Assembly: GCA_937995875.1 (NCBI GenBank)
Contig: CALKIW010000119.1
Coordinates: 5,403 to 69,402 of the forward strand
Source of the DNA: an uncultured Bacteroidales bacterium
GTDB taxonomy: Bacteria > Bacteroidota > Bacteroidia > Bacteroidales > Bacteroidaceae
Direction of reading: 5' to 3'
DNA length: 64,000 nucleotides
Of the stretch, positions 16,946-27,100 are shown in pieces (the first letter of the stretch is position 1; each line of letters opens with the position of its first letter). Made by a program: the position numbers and the translations under genes. Below the pieces are notes generated by a model. That model ran no database searches, had not been told where the DNA came from, and was given only the letters and a program-made list of their open reading frames with translations.

Positions 16946-17968
16946 ATGGATGTTTATATATTAGGAATAGAGAGCAGCTGCGACGATACGTCGGCCGCAG
17001 TACTCAAGAATGGAGTGTTGTTGAGCAATGTCACAGCTTCGCAGGATGTGCACCGGGCCTATGGTGGCGTAGTGCCGGAATTGGCCAGTCGTGCACATCA
17101 ACAAAACGTTGTACCGGTGGTCGATCAAGCGCTTGCTTGTGCCGGAATTTCCAAGGAACAGTTGGCAGCCATCGCTTTTACGCGTGGTCCCGGCTTGATG
17201 GGGTCTTTGTTGGTGGGGGTGAGTTTCGCGAAGGGACTGGCCCGAAGCTTAGACATTCCCTTGATAGATGTAAACCATTTACAGGGCCATGTGATGGCAC
17301 ATTATATTAAGGAGAGTGAGGATGACAACCACATGCCTCCGTTTCCTTATCTCTGCCTGCTGGTTTCCGGTGGGAATTCCCAAATCGTGAAAGTCAATGC
17401 CTATAACGATATAGAAGTGTTGGGACAGACTATTGACGATGCAGCCGGCGAGGCCATCGATAAATGCTCCAAAGTGATGGGGTTGGGGTATCCCGGAGGA
17501 CCAATTATCGATAAGTTGGCACGTCAGGGCAATCCGTTAGCTTATAAATTTTCAGAGCCCCATGTTCCCGGTATGGACTATTCTTTTTCCGGTTTGAAAA
17601 CCTCATTCCTCTATAATCTCCGCGACTGGGTGGCTAAAGATCCCGACTTCATAGAGCATCACAAGGAAGATTTGGCTGCAAGTCTGGAACATACCATTGT
17701 AGATATTTTGATGCAGAAGTTGCGGTTGGCGGTGAAAGAAACGGGGATAAAGCATGTTGCAGTTGCCGGTGGTGTTTCGGCCAACAATGGACTGCGTAAT
17801 TCCTTCCGCGAATATGCGGATAAATACGGGTGGACTATCTACATCCCCAAGTTCAGCTATACAACAGATAATGCAGCAATGATAGGCATTGTTGGTTATT
17901 ACAAATATCTTGACAAGGATTTCTGTGCTATAAATGTACCGGCCTTTTCAAAAGTGACATTCAAATAA
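16946..17968 (+). CDS. tsaD: tRNA threonylcarbamoyladenosine transferase TsaD
   Basis: Transfers threonylcarbamoyl to A37 of ANN-decoding tRNAs (t6A), with TsaB and TsaE. The 340 residues contain the ASKHA-type phosphate motif GIESSCDDTSAAV, the metal ligands HQQNVVP and NHLQGH, YLCLLVSGGNSQIV, and GQTIDDAAGEAIDKC; the last conserved block is TTDNAAMIG. Length and all motifs are normal. It lies 5 bp before the cinA-like gene and is probably co-transcribed with it. Confidence 0.97.
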   Translation: MDVYILGIESSCDDTSAAVLKNGVLLSNVTASQDVHRAYGGVVPELASRAHQQNVVPVVDQALACAGISKEQLAAIAFTRGPGLMGSLLVGVSFAKGLARSLDIPLIDVNHLQGHVMAHYIKESEDDNHMPPFPYLCLLVSGGNSQIVKVNAYNDIEVLGQTIDDAAGEAIDKCSKVMGLGYPGGPIIDKLARQGNPLAYKFSEPHVPGMDYSFSGLKTSFLYNLRDWVAKDPDFIEHHKEDLAASLEHTIVDILMQKLRLAVKETGIKHVAVAGGVSANNGLRNSFREYADKYGWTIYIPKFSYTTDNAAMIGIVGYYKYLDKDFCAINVPAFSKVTFK

Positions 17969-17973
17969 TAAAG

Positions 17974-18489
17974 ATGGAAATAGAAACCAAAGTATTAAGT
18001 CGTCGCATCCAAGACGCGCTGTATGACAATCAGGAAACTCTGGGTACTGCCGAAAGCTGTACGGGTGGGCGCATCGCAGAGGCTATCATTGCAGTGCCGG
18101 GCGCATCTCAATATTTTAAAGGTGGGATAATTTCGTACACCAATGAAGTGAAAGAAAATCTATTGGGCGTATCTCATGAGGTGCTCGAAGAACAAACTGC
18201 AGTTTGTGAAGATGTTGCCAAACAGATGGTAGTAGGTGCTTGTGAAGCACTGAATTGCACTTATGCAATTTCTGCAACGGGAATTGCAGGCCCAACGGGT
18301 GGTACAGCTGCTGTTCCCATAGGGACAATTTGGATAGGCTACGGGTCTAAAGATGATGTTCGGGCGTTTAAACTTTCAGAAGACTTCGGACGTGACATCA
18401 ATTTGACTATAGCTACAAAGACAGCTCTGCAGCTCTTTCTGGAATTCTATAAAGAGAAGCATCCTGTTGAGCCAAAATCGGCATTTTAA
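17974..18489 (+). CDS. CinA C-terminal domain protein (nicotinamide-nucleotide amidase type)
   Basis: A 171-residue stand-alone CinA C-terminal (PncC-type) domain, which in characterised members deamidates NMN to nicotinate mononucleotide. The motif TAESCTGGRIAEAI carries the presumed catalytic serine, followed by KGGIISYTNEVK and the block ISATGIAGPTGGT. No N-terminal molybdopterin-binding-like CinA domain is present. The final 10 residues are unstructured. It follows tsaD by 5 bp. Confidence 0.9.
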   Translation: MEIETKVLSRRIQDALYDNQETLGTAESCTGGRIAEAIIAVPGASQYFKGGIISYTNEVKENLLGVSHEVLEEQTAVCEDVAKQMVVGACEALNCTYAISATGIAGPTGGTAAVPIGTIWIGYGSKDDVRAFKLSEDFGRDINLTIATKTALQLFLEFYKEKHPVEPKSAF

Positions 18490-18540
18490 GGATGTCTACA
18501 ATTAAAATACTTTAAAAACGGTAATTAGCTGGGTATATGT

Positions 18541-18571
18541 TTTGCTGTTTTAGAAAATATTTGTAATTTTG
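18541..18571 (+). promoter_or_regulatory. Consensus promoter of the ribosomal protein operon
   Basis: TTTG (18541-18544), exactly 19 nt, then TAATTTTG (18564-18571): a full match to the Bacteroidota consensus. It precedes rpmB with a leader of about 45 nt. Confidence 0.85.
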
Positions 18572-18623
18572 CACACTGTTTGGAATAAGTATCAAAAATT
18601 GAAATCAAAAACAAAGAATAGCA

Positions 18624-18887
18624 ATGTCTAAGATTTGTCAGATCACAGGAAAGAAGGCACAGGTAGGTTGCAATGTGTCTCACTCAAAGCACCGCACAAA
18701 GAGAAGCTTTGACGTAAACCTCTTCAGCAAGAAATTCTACTATGTAGAAGAAAACTGCTGGATTTCATTAAAGATCAGTGCTGCTGGTCTCCGTCTCATT
18801 AATAAGGTAGGTCTTGATGCTGCTCTGAAGCAGGCAGTTGCCAAAGGTTATTGCGACTGGAAAGACATTAAAATTATAGGAGAATAA
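18624..18887 (+). CDS. rpmB: 50S ribosomal protein L28
   Basis: An 87-residue basic ribosomal protein with the L28 start MSKICQITGKKAQVGCNVSHSKHRTKR, split in the usual way into a loop-rich N-terminus and a C-terminal helix (KVGLDAALKQAVAKG). The first gene of a three-gene operon with rpmG and DUF4295, driven by the consensus promoter at 18541. The usual CxxC pairs of zinc-type L28 are not present. Confidence 0.97.
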   Translation: MSKICQITGKKAQVGCNVSHSKHRTKRSFDVNLFSKKFYYVEENCWISLKISAAGLRLINKVGLDAALKQAVAKGYCDWKDIKIIGE

Positions 18888-18892
18888 TCATT

Positions 18893-19075
18893 ATGGCATC
18901 AAAAGGTAATAGAGTACAGGTTATATTAGAGTGTACCGAGATGAAAAACTCTGGTCTGCCTGGCACAAGCCGCTATATAACCACAAAGAATCGTAAGAAC
19001 ACTCCGGGACGTATGGAGCTTATGAAGTACAATCCCATCTTGAGGAAAATGACTCTTCACAAGGAGATTAAGTAA
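18893..19075 (+). CDS. rpmG: 50S ribosomal protein L33
   Basis: A 60-residue L33. It has RVQVILECTEMKNSG and YITTKNRKNTPGRMELMKYNP, the family core. The two CxxC pairs of the zinc-binding form are absent, so this is the zinc-independent type. It follows rpmB by 5 bp. Confidence 0.97.
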   Translation: MASKGNRVQVILECTEMKNSGLPGTSRYITTKNRKNTPGRMELMKYNPILRKMTLHKEIK

Positions 19076-19107
19076 TCTTGCATAAACATATAAAACGAAG
19101 ATAAACT

Positions 19108-19266
19108 ATGGCAAAGAAAGCGGTCGCAACCCTCCACGAAGGTTCGATGGAAGGTCGTGCATATACAAAGGTTATCAAAATGGTAAAGAGCCCCAAGACC
19201 GGTGCGTATGTTTTTGACGAGCGTATGGTACCCAATGAGGCTGTTAAGGATTTCTTTAAGAAATAA
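19108..19266 (+). CDS. DUF4295 family small basic protein
   Basis: A 52-residue protein, MAKKAVATLHEGSMEGRAY onward, ending in VKDFFKK. It matches the small Bacteroidota family DUF4295, which is regularly encoded directly after rpmG. It is basic and probably ribosome-associated, but that is inferred from context only. It lies 32 bp after rpmG and 20 bp before the terminator. Confidence 0.88.
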   Translation: MAKKAVATLHEGSMEGRAYTKVIKMVKSPKTGAYVFDERMVPNEAVKDFFKK

Positions 19267-19286
19267 GCATTATCCTATATATAGGT

Positions 19287-19319
19287 AAAAAAGTCGTAAA
19301 CGCTGGTTTACGACTTTTT
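19287..19319. terminator. Bidirectional terminator between DUF4295 and asparaginase
   Basis: AAAAAGTCGTAAAC (19288-19301) pairs with GTTTACGACTTTTT (19306-19319) around a 4-nt loop. A and T runs flank both sides, so it can end transcription from either direction. Confidence 0.9.
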
Positions 19320-19351
19320 GCTTTTTAGCCGGGCAATTTCTTTCCCGAAAA

Positions 19352-20380
19352 TTATGGTATGGTAATTTCGCCGGCCAAAGACGTGTTCATCAGTTTTCTA
19401 ATGGTGTGTGGGTCGTCGTATTCGGCTAACAGATACATGAGTTTTGTAACGGCAGCCTCTACGGTTGAGTCGTAGCCGGAAACCACGCCGTTTTTCATGA
19501 GTTGGCATCCGGTGCCGTATCTACCCATCTCGACTGTTCCGGCAACACATTGACTGATATTGACTACGACAACCCCATTCATGGAAGCCTCTCGGAGTGT
19601 CTGCGTCAGCCAGGGATATTGAGGTGCGTTGCCACTGCCGAATGTTCTCATGACGATACTCCGTATTTCTTTAGACCGCAGGACATTGTAGACAATATGC
19701 TCCTGCACACCGGGGAACAGACTGAAGACTACAACATTGGCATTCATATCGTAGTGAGGTGTCATGGGCTTGTCGAAGGATGGCTTCAGTATATGATGGT
19801 CGTGAAACTCAAAGCTCACACCGGCATCGCAGAGATGGCCATAGTTGAAAGATTCGAAGGCGTGAAATCCATTTGCATTTATTTTTGTGGAGCGATTTCC
19901 ACGTATAAGCTGTCCGCTGAAATAGATACACACCTCCGGAACTCGTGCATTCCCATTCTCGTCTTTGATGGAAGCAAGCTCTAAGCTGGTAATGAGATTT
20001 TCTTTCCCATCTGTGCGTAGTTGTCCCATAGGCAGTTGCGAGCCGGTAAGGATAACCGGTTTGGTGAGGTTTTCCAACATGAAGGATAGGGCGGATGCCG
20101 TGTAGGCCATGGTGTCAGTACCATGTAGAATGACAAACCCGTCATATTGCTCATAATGGCGAGTAATAATGCGTACGAGTTGTGCCCATTTTTCAGGTGC
20201 AACGTCACTTGAGTCTATGGGAGGTGTAAACTGATAGACGTCGATATCGGTTTTGATAAGTTTAAACTCAGGCATGGAGGCAACGAGATGGTTGAAATCC
20301 AAAGGCTCTAACGCAGATGTTAGAGGGTTTTTGCCCATGCCGATAGTGCCACCTGTATAGATTAGTAATACTTTATTCAT
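19352..20380 (-). CDS. ansA: Type I L-asparaginase
   Basis: Hydrolyses asparagine to aspartate and ammonia. The 342 residues begin with VLLIYTGGTIGM, which holds the first catalytic Thr, and contain FVILHGTDTMAYTASALSF with the second Thr-Asp pair. A lysine typical of the family lies in TDGKENLITSLELA. There is no signal peptide, so it is a cytoplasmic type I enzyme. It stands alone on the minus strand, divergent from uxaC. Confidence 0.94.
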   Translation of the reverse strand: MNKVLLIYTGGTIGMGKNPLTSALEPLDFNHLVASMPEFKLIKTDIDVYQFTPPIDSSDVAPEKWAQLVRIITRHYEQYDGFVILHGTDTMAYTASALSFMLENLTKPVILTGSQLPMGQLRTDGKENLITSLELASIKDENGNARVPEVCIYFSGQLIRGNRSTKINANGFHAFESFNYGHLCDAGVSFEFHDHHILKPSFDKPMTPHYDMNANVVVFSLFPGVQEHIVYNVLRSKEIRSIVMRTFGSGNAPQYPWLTQTLREASMNGVVVVNISQCVAGTVEMGRYGTGCQLMKNGVVSGYDSTVEAAVTKLMYLLAEYDDPHTIRKLMNTSLAGEITIP

Positions 20381-20414
20381 CTATCTATATTTTATGCAAA
20401 TATAGTTAAAAGCC

Positions 20415-20445
20415 TTGACATTTCAAATAAAATATACTATTTTTG
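20415..20445 (+). promoter_or_regulatory. Promoter of uxaC
   Basis: TTG (20415-20417), 20 nt, TATTTTTG (20438-20445). It gives a leader of about 30 nt. Confidence 0.75.
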
Positions 20446-20482
20446 CAAAGTAAACTAAAACAAACAAAGCAAATCAAGAGTT

Positions 20483-21883
20483 ATGAAACAGTTCATGGAT
20501 GAAAACTTCCTGCTGGATACCCCAACAGCGCAGGAATTGTACCACAATTATGCGGCCAAGATGCCGATTATTGATTACCATTGCCACTTAGTGCCGGAGA
20601 TGGTAGCTAAGGACCATAAATTCCGTAGTATCACAGAATTATGGTTGGGTGGTGACCACTACAAATGGCGTGCAATGCGTACGAATGGTGTCGATGAGAA
20701 ATATTGCACGGGTGATACCAGCGATTGGGAGAAGTTTGAGAAATGGGCAGAGACTGTACCGTACACATTCCGCAACCCGTTGTATCACTGGTCGCATTTG
20801 GAATTGAAGACGGCGTTTGGTATTGACAAGCAACTCTCTCCCAAAACTGCGCGTGAGATATATGACGAGTGTAACGAAAAGTTGGAACTGCCCGAATATA
20901 GTGCGAGAGGACTGATGCGCAGGTATAACGTGGAATGTGTATGTACTACGGACGACCCGATAGACGACCTTCGCTGGCATAAGATGACGCGTGATAGTGG
21001 TTTTGAAATCAAGATGATTCCTGCCTGGCGCCCCGACAAGGCCATGAATATTGAAAAAGCAGACTTTGCCGATTACATGATGAAATTGTCAGAGGTGAGT
21101 GGGGTAGAAATAGATACGTATGCTCATATGATGGACGCATTGAAAAAGCGTCACGACTTCTTCTCAGAGAACGGGTGTAAGCTGTCAGATCATGGTATTG
21201 AGGAGTTTTATGATGACCCATATACGGATTCGCAGATAGAGACTATTTTCTCTAAGGCATTGCGTGGCTTGCGACTTTCTGCAGGCGAAGTGCGCCAATA
21301 CAAGCACGCTTTCCTGAAAGACTGTGCCATCATGGATGCGGAGGCAGACTGGACACAGCAGTATCATTATGGGGCTATCAGAGATAACAATACTTTGATG
21401 TATAATCAGCTGGGACCCGACACGGGCTTCGATTCCATTGGTGAGTTCAATACGGCTCGTGCAATGAGTCATTTCCTCAATGAGTTGAATACAATGAAAA
21501 AGCTGACGCGTACCATTTTATATACGTTGAACCCATGCGCCAACGAAGTGATTGCAACGATGTTGGGCAATTTTCAAGATGGATCAGAGCCGGGTAAGAT
21601 ACAATTTGGATCGGGATGGTGGTTTAACGACCAGCTTGACGGCATGACTCGCCAGATGAATGCGCTTTCCGTGCTTGGTCTGCTCTCTCGCTTTGTGGGT
21701 ATGCTGACCGATAGCCGTTCGTTCTTGAGCTATCCCCGTCATGAATACTTCCGCCGTCTGCTTTGTAATCTTCTTGGCAACGATGTAGAAAAAGGGTTGC
21801 TGCCCAACGACAAGGAAGCTTTGGCACGTATGGTGGAGGATATTTCTTACAACAACGCTAAGCGATATTTCAGATTTTCGTAA
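20483..21883 (+). CDS. uxaC: Glucuronate/galacturonate isomerase
   Basis: Isomerises D-glucuronate to fructuronate or D-galacturonate to tagaturonate. The 466 residues match UxaC: FMDENFLLDTPTAQELYHNYA, then the metal-binding DYHCHL near residue 35, YDECNEKL, VCTTDDPIDDLRWH and, near the C-terminus, MLTDSRSFLSYPRHEYFRR. It is a single gene with its own promoter and terminator; the next pathway genes (uxaA/uxaB, uxuA/uxuB, kdgK, eda) are not in the window. Together with the CE12 esterase at 11672 it hints at pectin or glycosaminoglycan use. Confidence 0.96.
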   Translation: MKQFMDENFLLDTPTAQELYHNYAAKMPIIDYHCHLVPEMVAKDHKFRSITELWLGGDHYKWRAMRTNGVDEKYCTGDTSDWEKFEKWAETVPYTFRNPLYHWSHLELKTAFGIDKQLSPKTAREIYDECNEKLELPEYSARGLMRRYNVECVCTTDDPIDDLRWHKMTRDSGFEIKMIPAWRPDKAMNIEKADFADYMMKLSEVSGVEIDTYAHMMDALKKRHDFFSENGCKLSDHGIEEFYDDPYTDSQIETIFSKALRGLRLSAGEVRQYKHAFLKDCAIMDAEADWTQQYHYGAIRDNNTLMYNQLGPDTGFDSIGEFNTARAMSHFLNELNTMKKLTRTILYTLNPCANEVIATMLGNFQDGSEPGKIQFGSGWWFNDQLDGMTRQMNALSVLGLLSRFVGMLTDSRSFLSYPRHEYFRRLLCNLLGNDVEKGLLPNDKEALARMVEDISYNNAKRYFRFS

Positions 21884-21926
21884 GAAGTAAATAGAATTAA
21901 TCTCCATAGAGATACAATAATTATAC

Positions 21927-21965
21927 ATAAGGATGAAGGGGGTTGCTTCTTCATCCTTATATTTT
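21927..21965 (+). terminator. Intrinsic terminator after uxaC
   Basis: ATAAGGATGAAG (21927-21938) pairs perfectly with CTTCATCCTTAT (21949-21960), followed by ATTTTATTT. Confidence 0.85.
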
Positions 21966-22006
21966 ATTTAATCATTTTACTTTACTTTAAATTATCATAT
22001 CTTTTA

Positions 22007-22038
22007 TTTGTCACTTCAAAAAATTAATATTAATTTTG
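22007..22038 (+). promoter_or_regulatory. Promoter of the Wza-like gene
   Basis: TTTG (22007-22010), 20 nt, TAATTTTG (22031-22038). The predicted leader is about 25 nt. Confidence 0.8.
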
Positions 22039-22070
22039 CACGGAATTAGGGATCATAACTCAATTTTAAC

Positions 22071-22868
22071 ATGAAGAAATTACTGATATCTTTTGTTCTG
22101 CTCGCAATGATTATGTTTGTAGGAGGTTGTTCGAGTAGTAAACAAGTTGCTTATTTTCAGAATATTGACTCTATCAGCTTAGTTGCATCGCGTGGATTGT
22201 ATGACGCGAGAATTATGCCAAAAGATCAATTGACAATTACGGTTTTAACCACTAATCCGGAAGCTTCTGCGCCTTTTAACTTGTCAGTGAACAACACTAT
22301 TGGAACTAATGGGCGTTTGTCGACAACATCCGGATCTTTGCAGGGCTATCTTGTGGATAATAACGGAAATATTAATTTCCCTATCATTGGTACGCTTCAT
22401 GTTGCCGGCAAAACCAAGACGGAGTGTGAGGAAATGATAAAGAATAAGGTGATGCCTTATTTGAATGCTAATGAAAATCCGATCGTTACGGTTAGAATGT
22501 CCAGTTATCGAGTAACGGTGATTGGTGAGGTTGGGCGTCCGAGTGTTGTTCCGGTTTCCACAGAAAAAATGAGCGTTATTGAAGCTTTAGCATCTGCCGG
22601 CGACTTGAGCATTTACGGTAAGCGTTCTAACGTTCTTTTGATACGTGAAGACGCTACGGGTGAAAAACATGCGGTCCGTGTTAATCTTAATGATGCTAAC
22701 TTGTTTAACTCTCCATATTATTATCTGCAACAGAATGATATTATTTATGTAGAGCCCAACTCGGTCAAATCGAAGAACTCGGCTATAGGTAGTAGTACTA
22801 CGATATGGTTCTCATTTATTGGCATTTTAACTTCTGTTGCTTCGTTAATAGTTAATATACTGAGATAA
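22071..22868 (+). CDS. Polysaccharide export lipoprotein (Wza/BexD-like)
   Basis: A 265-residue outer-membrane polysaccharide export protein. A lipoprotein signal ends at the lipobox VGGC (Cys20). The polysaccharide-export domain has IMPKDQLTITVLTTNPEA and the following strand-loop units (NINFPIIGTLHVAGKT), and one SLBB-type domain (YRVTVIGEVGRPSVVPV, then AGDLSIYGKRSNVLLIRE). A hydrophobic C-terminal helix (about residues 245-264) may span the outer membrane. It has its own promoter and terminator, and no Wzc-type kinase, flippase or glycosyltransferase lies nearby, so it is either an orphan or works with an exopolysaccharide locus elsewhere. Confidence 0.88.
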   Translation: MKKLLISFVLLAMIMFVGGCSSSKQVAYFQNIDSISLVASRGLYDARIMPKDQLTITVLTTNPEASAPFNLSVNNTIGTNGRLSTTSGSLQGYLVDNNGNINFPIIGTLHVAGKTKTECEEMIKNKVMPYLNANENPIVTVRMSSYRVTVIGEVGRPSVVPVSTEKMSVIEALASAGDLSIYGKRSNVLLIREDATGEKHAVRVNLNDANLFNSPYYYLQQNDIIYVEPNSVKSKNSAIGSSTTIWFSFIGILTSVASLIVNILR

Positions 22869-22910
22869 GAGAAAGTTATTGGGAATATACATAAATCAAA
22901 AATATGAAGA

Positions 22911-22962
22911 ATTGGAATATTAATTTTTGCCTCTGTGTAATCTTTGATATTCCAATCTTTTT
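22911..22962 (+). terminator. Intrinsic terminator between the Wza-like gene and carA
   Basis: ATTGGAATAT (22911-22920) pairs with ATATTCCAAT (22947-22956), followed by CTTTTT. The 110 bp between it and carA show no clear promoter box, so some role in carA regulation cannot be excluded. Confidence 0.75.
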
Positions 22963-23078
22963 ATATATATATTGCTGATAGTTGTGAGATTGATTGGAGA
23001 ATATATATCTGCCAATAGAGCAATGTGCTTATGGTCTGATATAATTATAGATAGAATATTCTTAAAATAAATAATAAG

Positions 23079-24155
23079 ATGAAGAAAGTAACCTTAGTAT
23101 TGTCTGACGGTACGAAGTTTCATGGACAGTCGTTCGGGTATGATGCTCCTGCAGCCGGCGAAGTAGTATTCAACACTGCGATGATGGGATATCCGGAGTC
23201 GCTTACAGATCCCTCCTATGCAGGACAGATATTGACGCTAACTTTTCCCTTAATCGGTAACTATGGTGTTCCTCCTTTTACCATTGAAAAAAATGGACTC
23301 CCCACATTTATGGAGAGCGATCGAATATATGCTTCTGCAATTATCGTATCGGATTACTGTTCTGACTATAGCCATTGGAACGCAGTTGAGAGCCTGGGCG
23401 ATTGGTTGAAACGAGAAAAAGTTCCCGGCATAACAGGTATTGATACTCGTCAGCTTACGAAGGTGTTGCGCGAACAGGGAGTTATGATGGGCAAGATAAT
23501 ATTTGACGATGAGCCCGATAATATTCCTGAAGCTGATTACGAAGGTGTGAATTTCGTAGACCAAGTATCATGTAAAGAAGTTATCCGGTATAATGAAGGG
23601 GCAGGAAAGAAGGTAGTCTTGGTTGATTGTGGAGTAAAGGCCAATATTATCAGAAGCCTTATAAAACGAGGTGTAGAAGTTATACGAGTGCCTTGGAATT
23701 ACGATTATACTGATATGGATTTTGACGGATTGTTCTTGGCCAATGGCCCCGGTGATCCTGATACGTGTCAGGATGCCGTTGATATTATGCGTAAGCAGAT
23801 GAGTATGAGTAATAAACCTATTTGTGGAATCTGTATGGGTAATCAGTTGTTGGGCAAAGCTGCCGGTGCAACGATTTATAAGCTCAAATATGGACACCGC
23901 AGCCATAATCAACCGGTGCGCCTCGTAGGTACGGAACAATGTTATACTACATCTCAAAATCATGGGTACGCTGTTGATGCATCAACACTTGGAGAGGATT
24001 GGAAGGAGTTGTTTGTGAATATGAATGATGGCTCCAACGAGGGCATTCGCCATAAGTCTAACCCCTGGTTTACCAGTCAGTTCCATCCGGAGGCATGTTC
24101 GGGATCTGTGGATACTATGTTTATGTTTGATAAATTTGTAGAAACCTTAAAGTAA
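23079..24155 (+). CDS. carA: Carbamoyl-phosphate synthase small subunit
   Basis: The glutaminase subunit that feeds ammonia to CarB for carbamoyl phosphate, used in arginine and pyrimidine synthesis. The 358 residues have the N-terminal CarA domain (VVFNTAMMGYPESLTDPSY, ITGIDTRQLTK) and a class I glutamine amidotransferase domain with LANGPGDP, the nucleophile Cys252 in CGICMGNQLLG, and the His/Glu pair in SQFHPEA. It lies 7 bp before carB. Confidence 0.97.
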   Translation: MKKVTLVLSDGTKFHGQSFGYDAPAAGEVVFNTAMMGYPESLTDPSYAGQILTLTFPLIGNYGVPPFTIEKNGLPTFMESDRIYASAIIVSDYCSDYSHWNAVESLGDWLKREKVPGITGIDTRQLTKVLREQGVMMGKIIFDDEPDNIPEADYEGVNFVDQVSCKEVIRYNEGAGKKVVLVDCGVKANIIRSLIKRGVEVIRVPWNYDYTDMDFDGLFLANGPGDPDTCQDAVDIMRKQMSMSNKPICGICMGNQLLGKAAGATIYKLKYGHRSHNQPVRLVGTEQCYTTSQNHGYAVDASTLGEDWKELFVNMNDGSNEGIRHKSNPWFTSQFHPEACSGSVDTMFMFDKFVETLK

Positions 24156-24162
24156 TTAAGTC

Positions 24163-27100
24163 ATGAAGGATACAGCTATTAAGAAAGTTTTATTGTTAGG
24201 CTCCGGAGCATTGAAGATAGGTGAAGCCGGAGAATTTGACTATTCTGGCTCTCAGGCTTTGAAAGCATTACGGGAGGAGGGGATAGAAACTGTTCTTATT
24301 AATCCTAACATTGCAACTGTACAGACATCGGAGGGCGTTGCCGATCAGATATATTATCTTCCTGTTCAACCTTATTTTGTCGAACGAGTAATTGAGAAAG
24401 AACGTCCTGATGGAATTCTTCTCAGTTTTGGAGGACAGACTGCACTAAACTGCGGAGTAGAGTTGTATGAAAGCGGAGTGCTTGAGAAGTATAACGTTAA
24501 GGTGATGGGTACTCCTGTTCGTGCCATTATGGATACGGAAGACCGTGAGCTTTTCGTTGAAAAACTTGATGAAATTAATGTCAAGACCATTAAGAGTGAG
24601 GCTTGTGAAAATATACAACAAGCACGGAAGGCTGCTCACGATTTGGGCTATCCTGTTATCATCCGTGCAGCTTATGCCCTTGGGGGACTTGGCTCCGGCT
24701 TTGCAGACAACGACGATGAACTGAACACAATATGTGAGAAAGCATTTGCTTTTTCTCCTCAGGTGCTTGTGGAGAAGAGTTTGAAAGGTTGGAAGGAAAT
24801 TGAATATGAAGTGGTGCGCGACCGGTATGACAACTGCATCACAGTGTGTAACATGGAGAATTTTGACCCGTTAGGCATTCATACGGGGGAATCTATTGTT
24901 ATTGCGCCGTCTCAGACACTCTCTAATCGCGAGTACCACAAACTACGTGCTTTGAGCATTAAGATTGTCCGTCATATCGGTATTGTGGGCGAATGTAATG
25001 TTCAGTATGCGTTAGACCCTTCCAGCGAAGACTATCGGGTGATTGAAGTAAATGCCCGTTTGAGCCGAAGTTCAGCTTTGGCTTCCAAAGCCACAGGCTA
25101 TCCTTTGGCTTTTGTAGCTGCTAAGTTGGGTATGGGTTACGGCCTTTTTGAACTTAAAAACTCCGTTACCAAGACTACCAGTGCATTCTTTGAGCCTGCT
25201 CTCGACTATGTTGTCTGTAAAATTCCACGATGGGATTTATCAAAGTTCCGTGGCGTTGACAAAGAACTTGGCTCCAGTATGAAGAGTGTTGGAGAAGTGA
25301 TGGCCATCGGACGCAACTTTGAAGAAGCCATACAGAAGGGGCTTCGGATGATAGGGCAGGGTATGCACGGTTTTGTGGAAAACAAAGAATTGGAGATAGA
25401 CGATATCGACGCTGCTCTTAGAGAGCCTACAGACAAGCGGGTTTTTGTGATTTCCAAAGCTATGCACAAAGGCTACACGATAGATCAGATACATGACTTA
25501 ACGAAGATAGATAAGTGGTTCCTTTGCAAATTGAAGCATATTATTGATATTGATGAAGAATTGAAGAAGAACAATATCAATACACTGGACCCTGAACTTT
25601 TGCGTGAGGCTAAGGTTTATGGCTTTACCGATTTCCAAATCGCCCGCGCCGTAGGACTTGAGAAAGAGATGCCGCATATGCACCAAGCTGTTCTCGTGGT
25701 GCGCAATCTTCGTAAGAGTTACGGCATTCTTCCTGTTGTAAAGCAAATTGACACGCTTGCGGCAGAATATCCTGCGCAGACCAATTATCTCTATGTAACT
25801 TATTCAGGTGTTACCAGCGATGTGTCTTTCTCCAATGACAAACGATCTATCATCGTATTGGGGTCAGGCGCGTATCGCATCGGTAGTTCTGTAGAGTTTG
25901 ACTGGTGTGGCGTCCAAGCACTCAATACTATCCGCAAACAAGGGTATCGCAGTATCATGATTAATTATAATCCTGAGACCGTTTCCACGGATTACGATAT
26001 GTGCGACAGGCTCTACTTTGACGAGCTGACTTTCGAGCGTGTTATGGATATCATCGAGGCAGAGAACCCTCATGGTGTGATTGTGTCTACCGGAGGTCAG
26101 ATTCCAAATAATCTTGCGATGGCTCTTGACGCACAGAATGTACCTATTCTTGGAACATCGGCTCGAGATATAGACAATGCTGAGGACCGTGCTAAATTCT
26201 CCAGTATGCTGACACGCAATGGCATTAACCAACCGGAGTGGAGTGCATTGACTTCAATGGACGATATAGACCAATTTGTGGAGCGTGTAGGCTTCCCGGT
26301 GCTTGTTCGTCCCAGTTATGTGCTTTCCGGTGCTGCAATGAATGTTTGTTCCAACAAAGAGGAATTGGAACGATTCCTTAAATTGGCAGCCAATGTCAGC
26401 GAGGATCATCCCGTTGTTGTGTCCAAATTTATAGAGCATGCCAAGGAGATTGAAATGGATGCTGTGGCAAAAGATGGAGAAATATTGGTTTATGCTATTT
26501 CGGAACATATCGAATTTGCAGGAGTCCACTCCGGAGATGCAACTATCCAGTTCCCGCCGCAGAAACTTTATATTGAGACATTCCGCCGTATTAAGCGTGT
26601 GAGCCGTCAGATTGCCAAAGAACTGCACATATCCGGGCCGTTCAATATTCAATTTATGGCACGGGAGAACGACATCCTTGTCATAGAATGTAACCTCCGG
26701 GCAAGTCGTTCGTTCCCGTTCGTGTCAAAGGTGTTGAAGCTGAACTTCATCGATTTGGCCACCAAAGTTATGTTGGGAGTACCTGTCGAGAAACCTAACA
26801 AGAATCTCTTTGATCTTGACTATGTGGGGATTAAGGCCAGCCAGTTCTCATTCAACCGCTTACAGAAGGCAGACCCTGTGCTTGGTGTGGATATGAGTTC
26901 TACTGGTGAAGTTGGCTGTTTAGGTGATGACACCAATCAAGCATTACTTAAAAGTATGCTCTCTGTAGGCCAGCGGATACCTAAGCATACCGTATTGCTG
27001 TCCACCGGTGGTGCCAAGCAGAAAGCCGAAATGCTTGATGCAGCCAAGATGCTAATTCAGCATGGATATGAACTTTATGCCACAGGTGGGACTTCAAAGT

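Noticed and set aside
22963..23078. Pyrimidine-type attenuator before carA
   Set aside because: The only strong hairpin (22911-22956) directly follows the Wza-like gene, and no antiterminator or leader peptide is visible.
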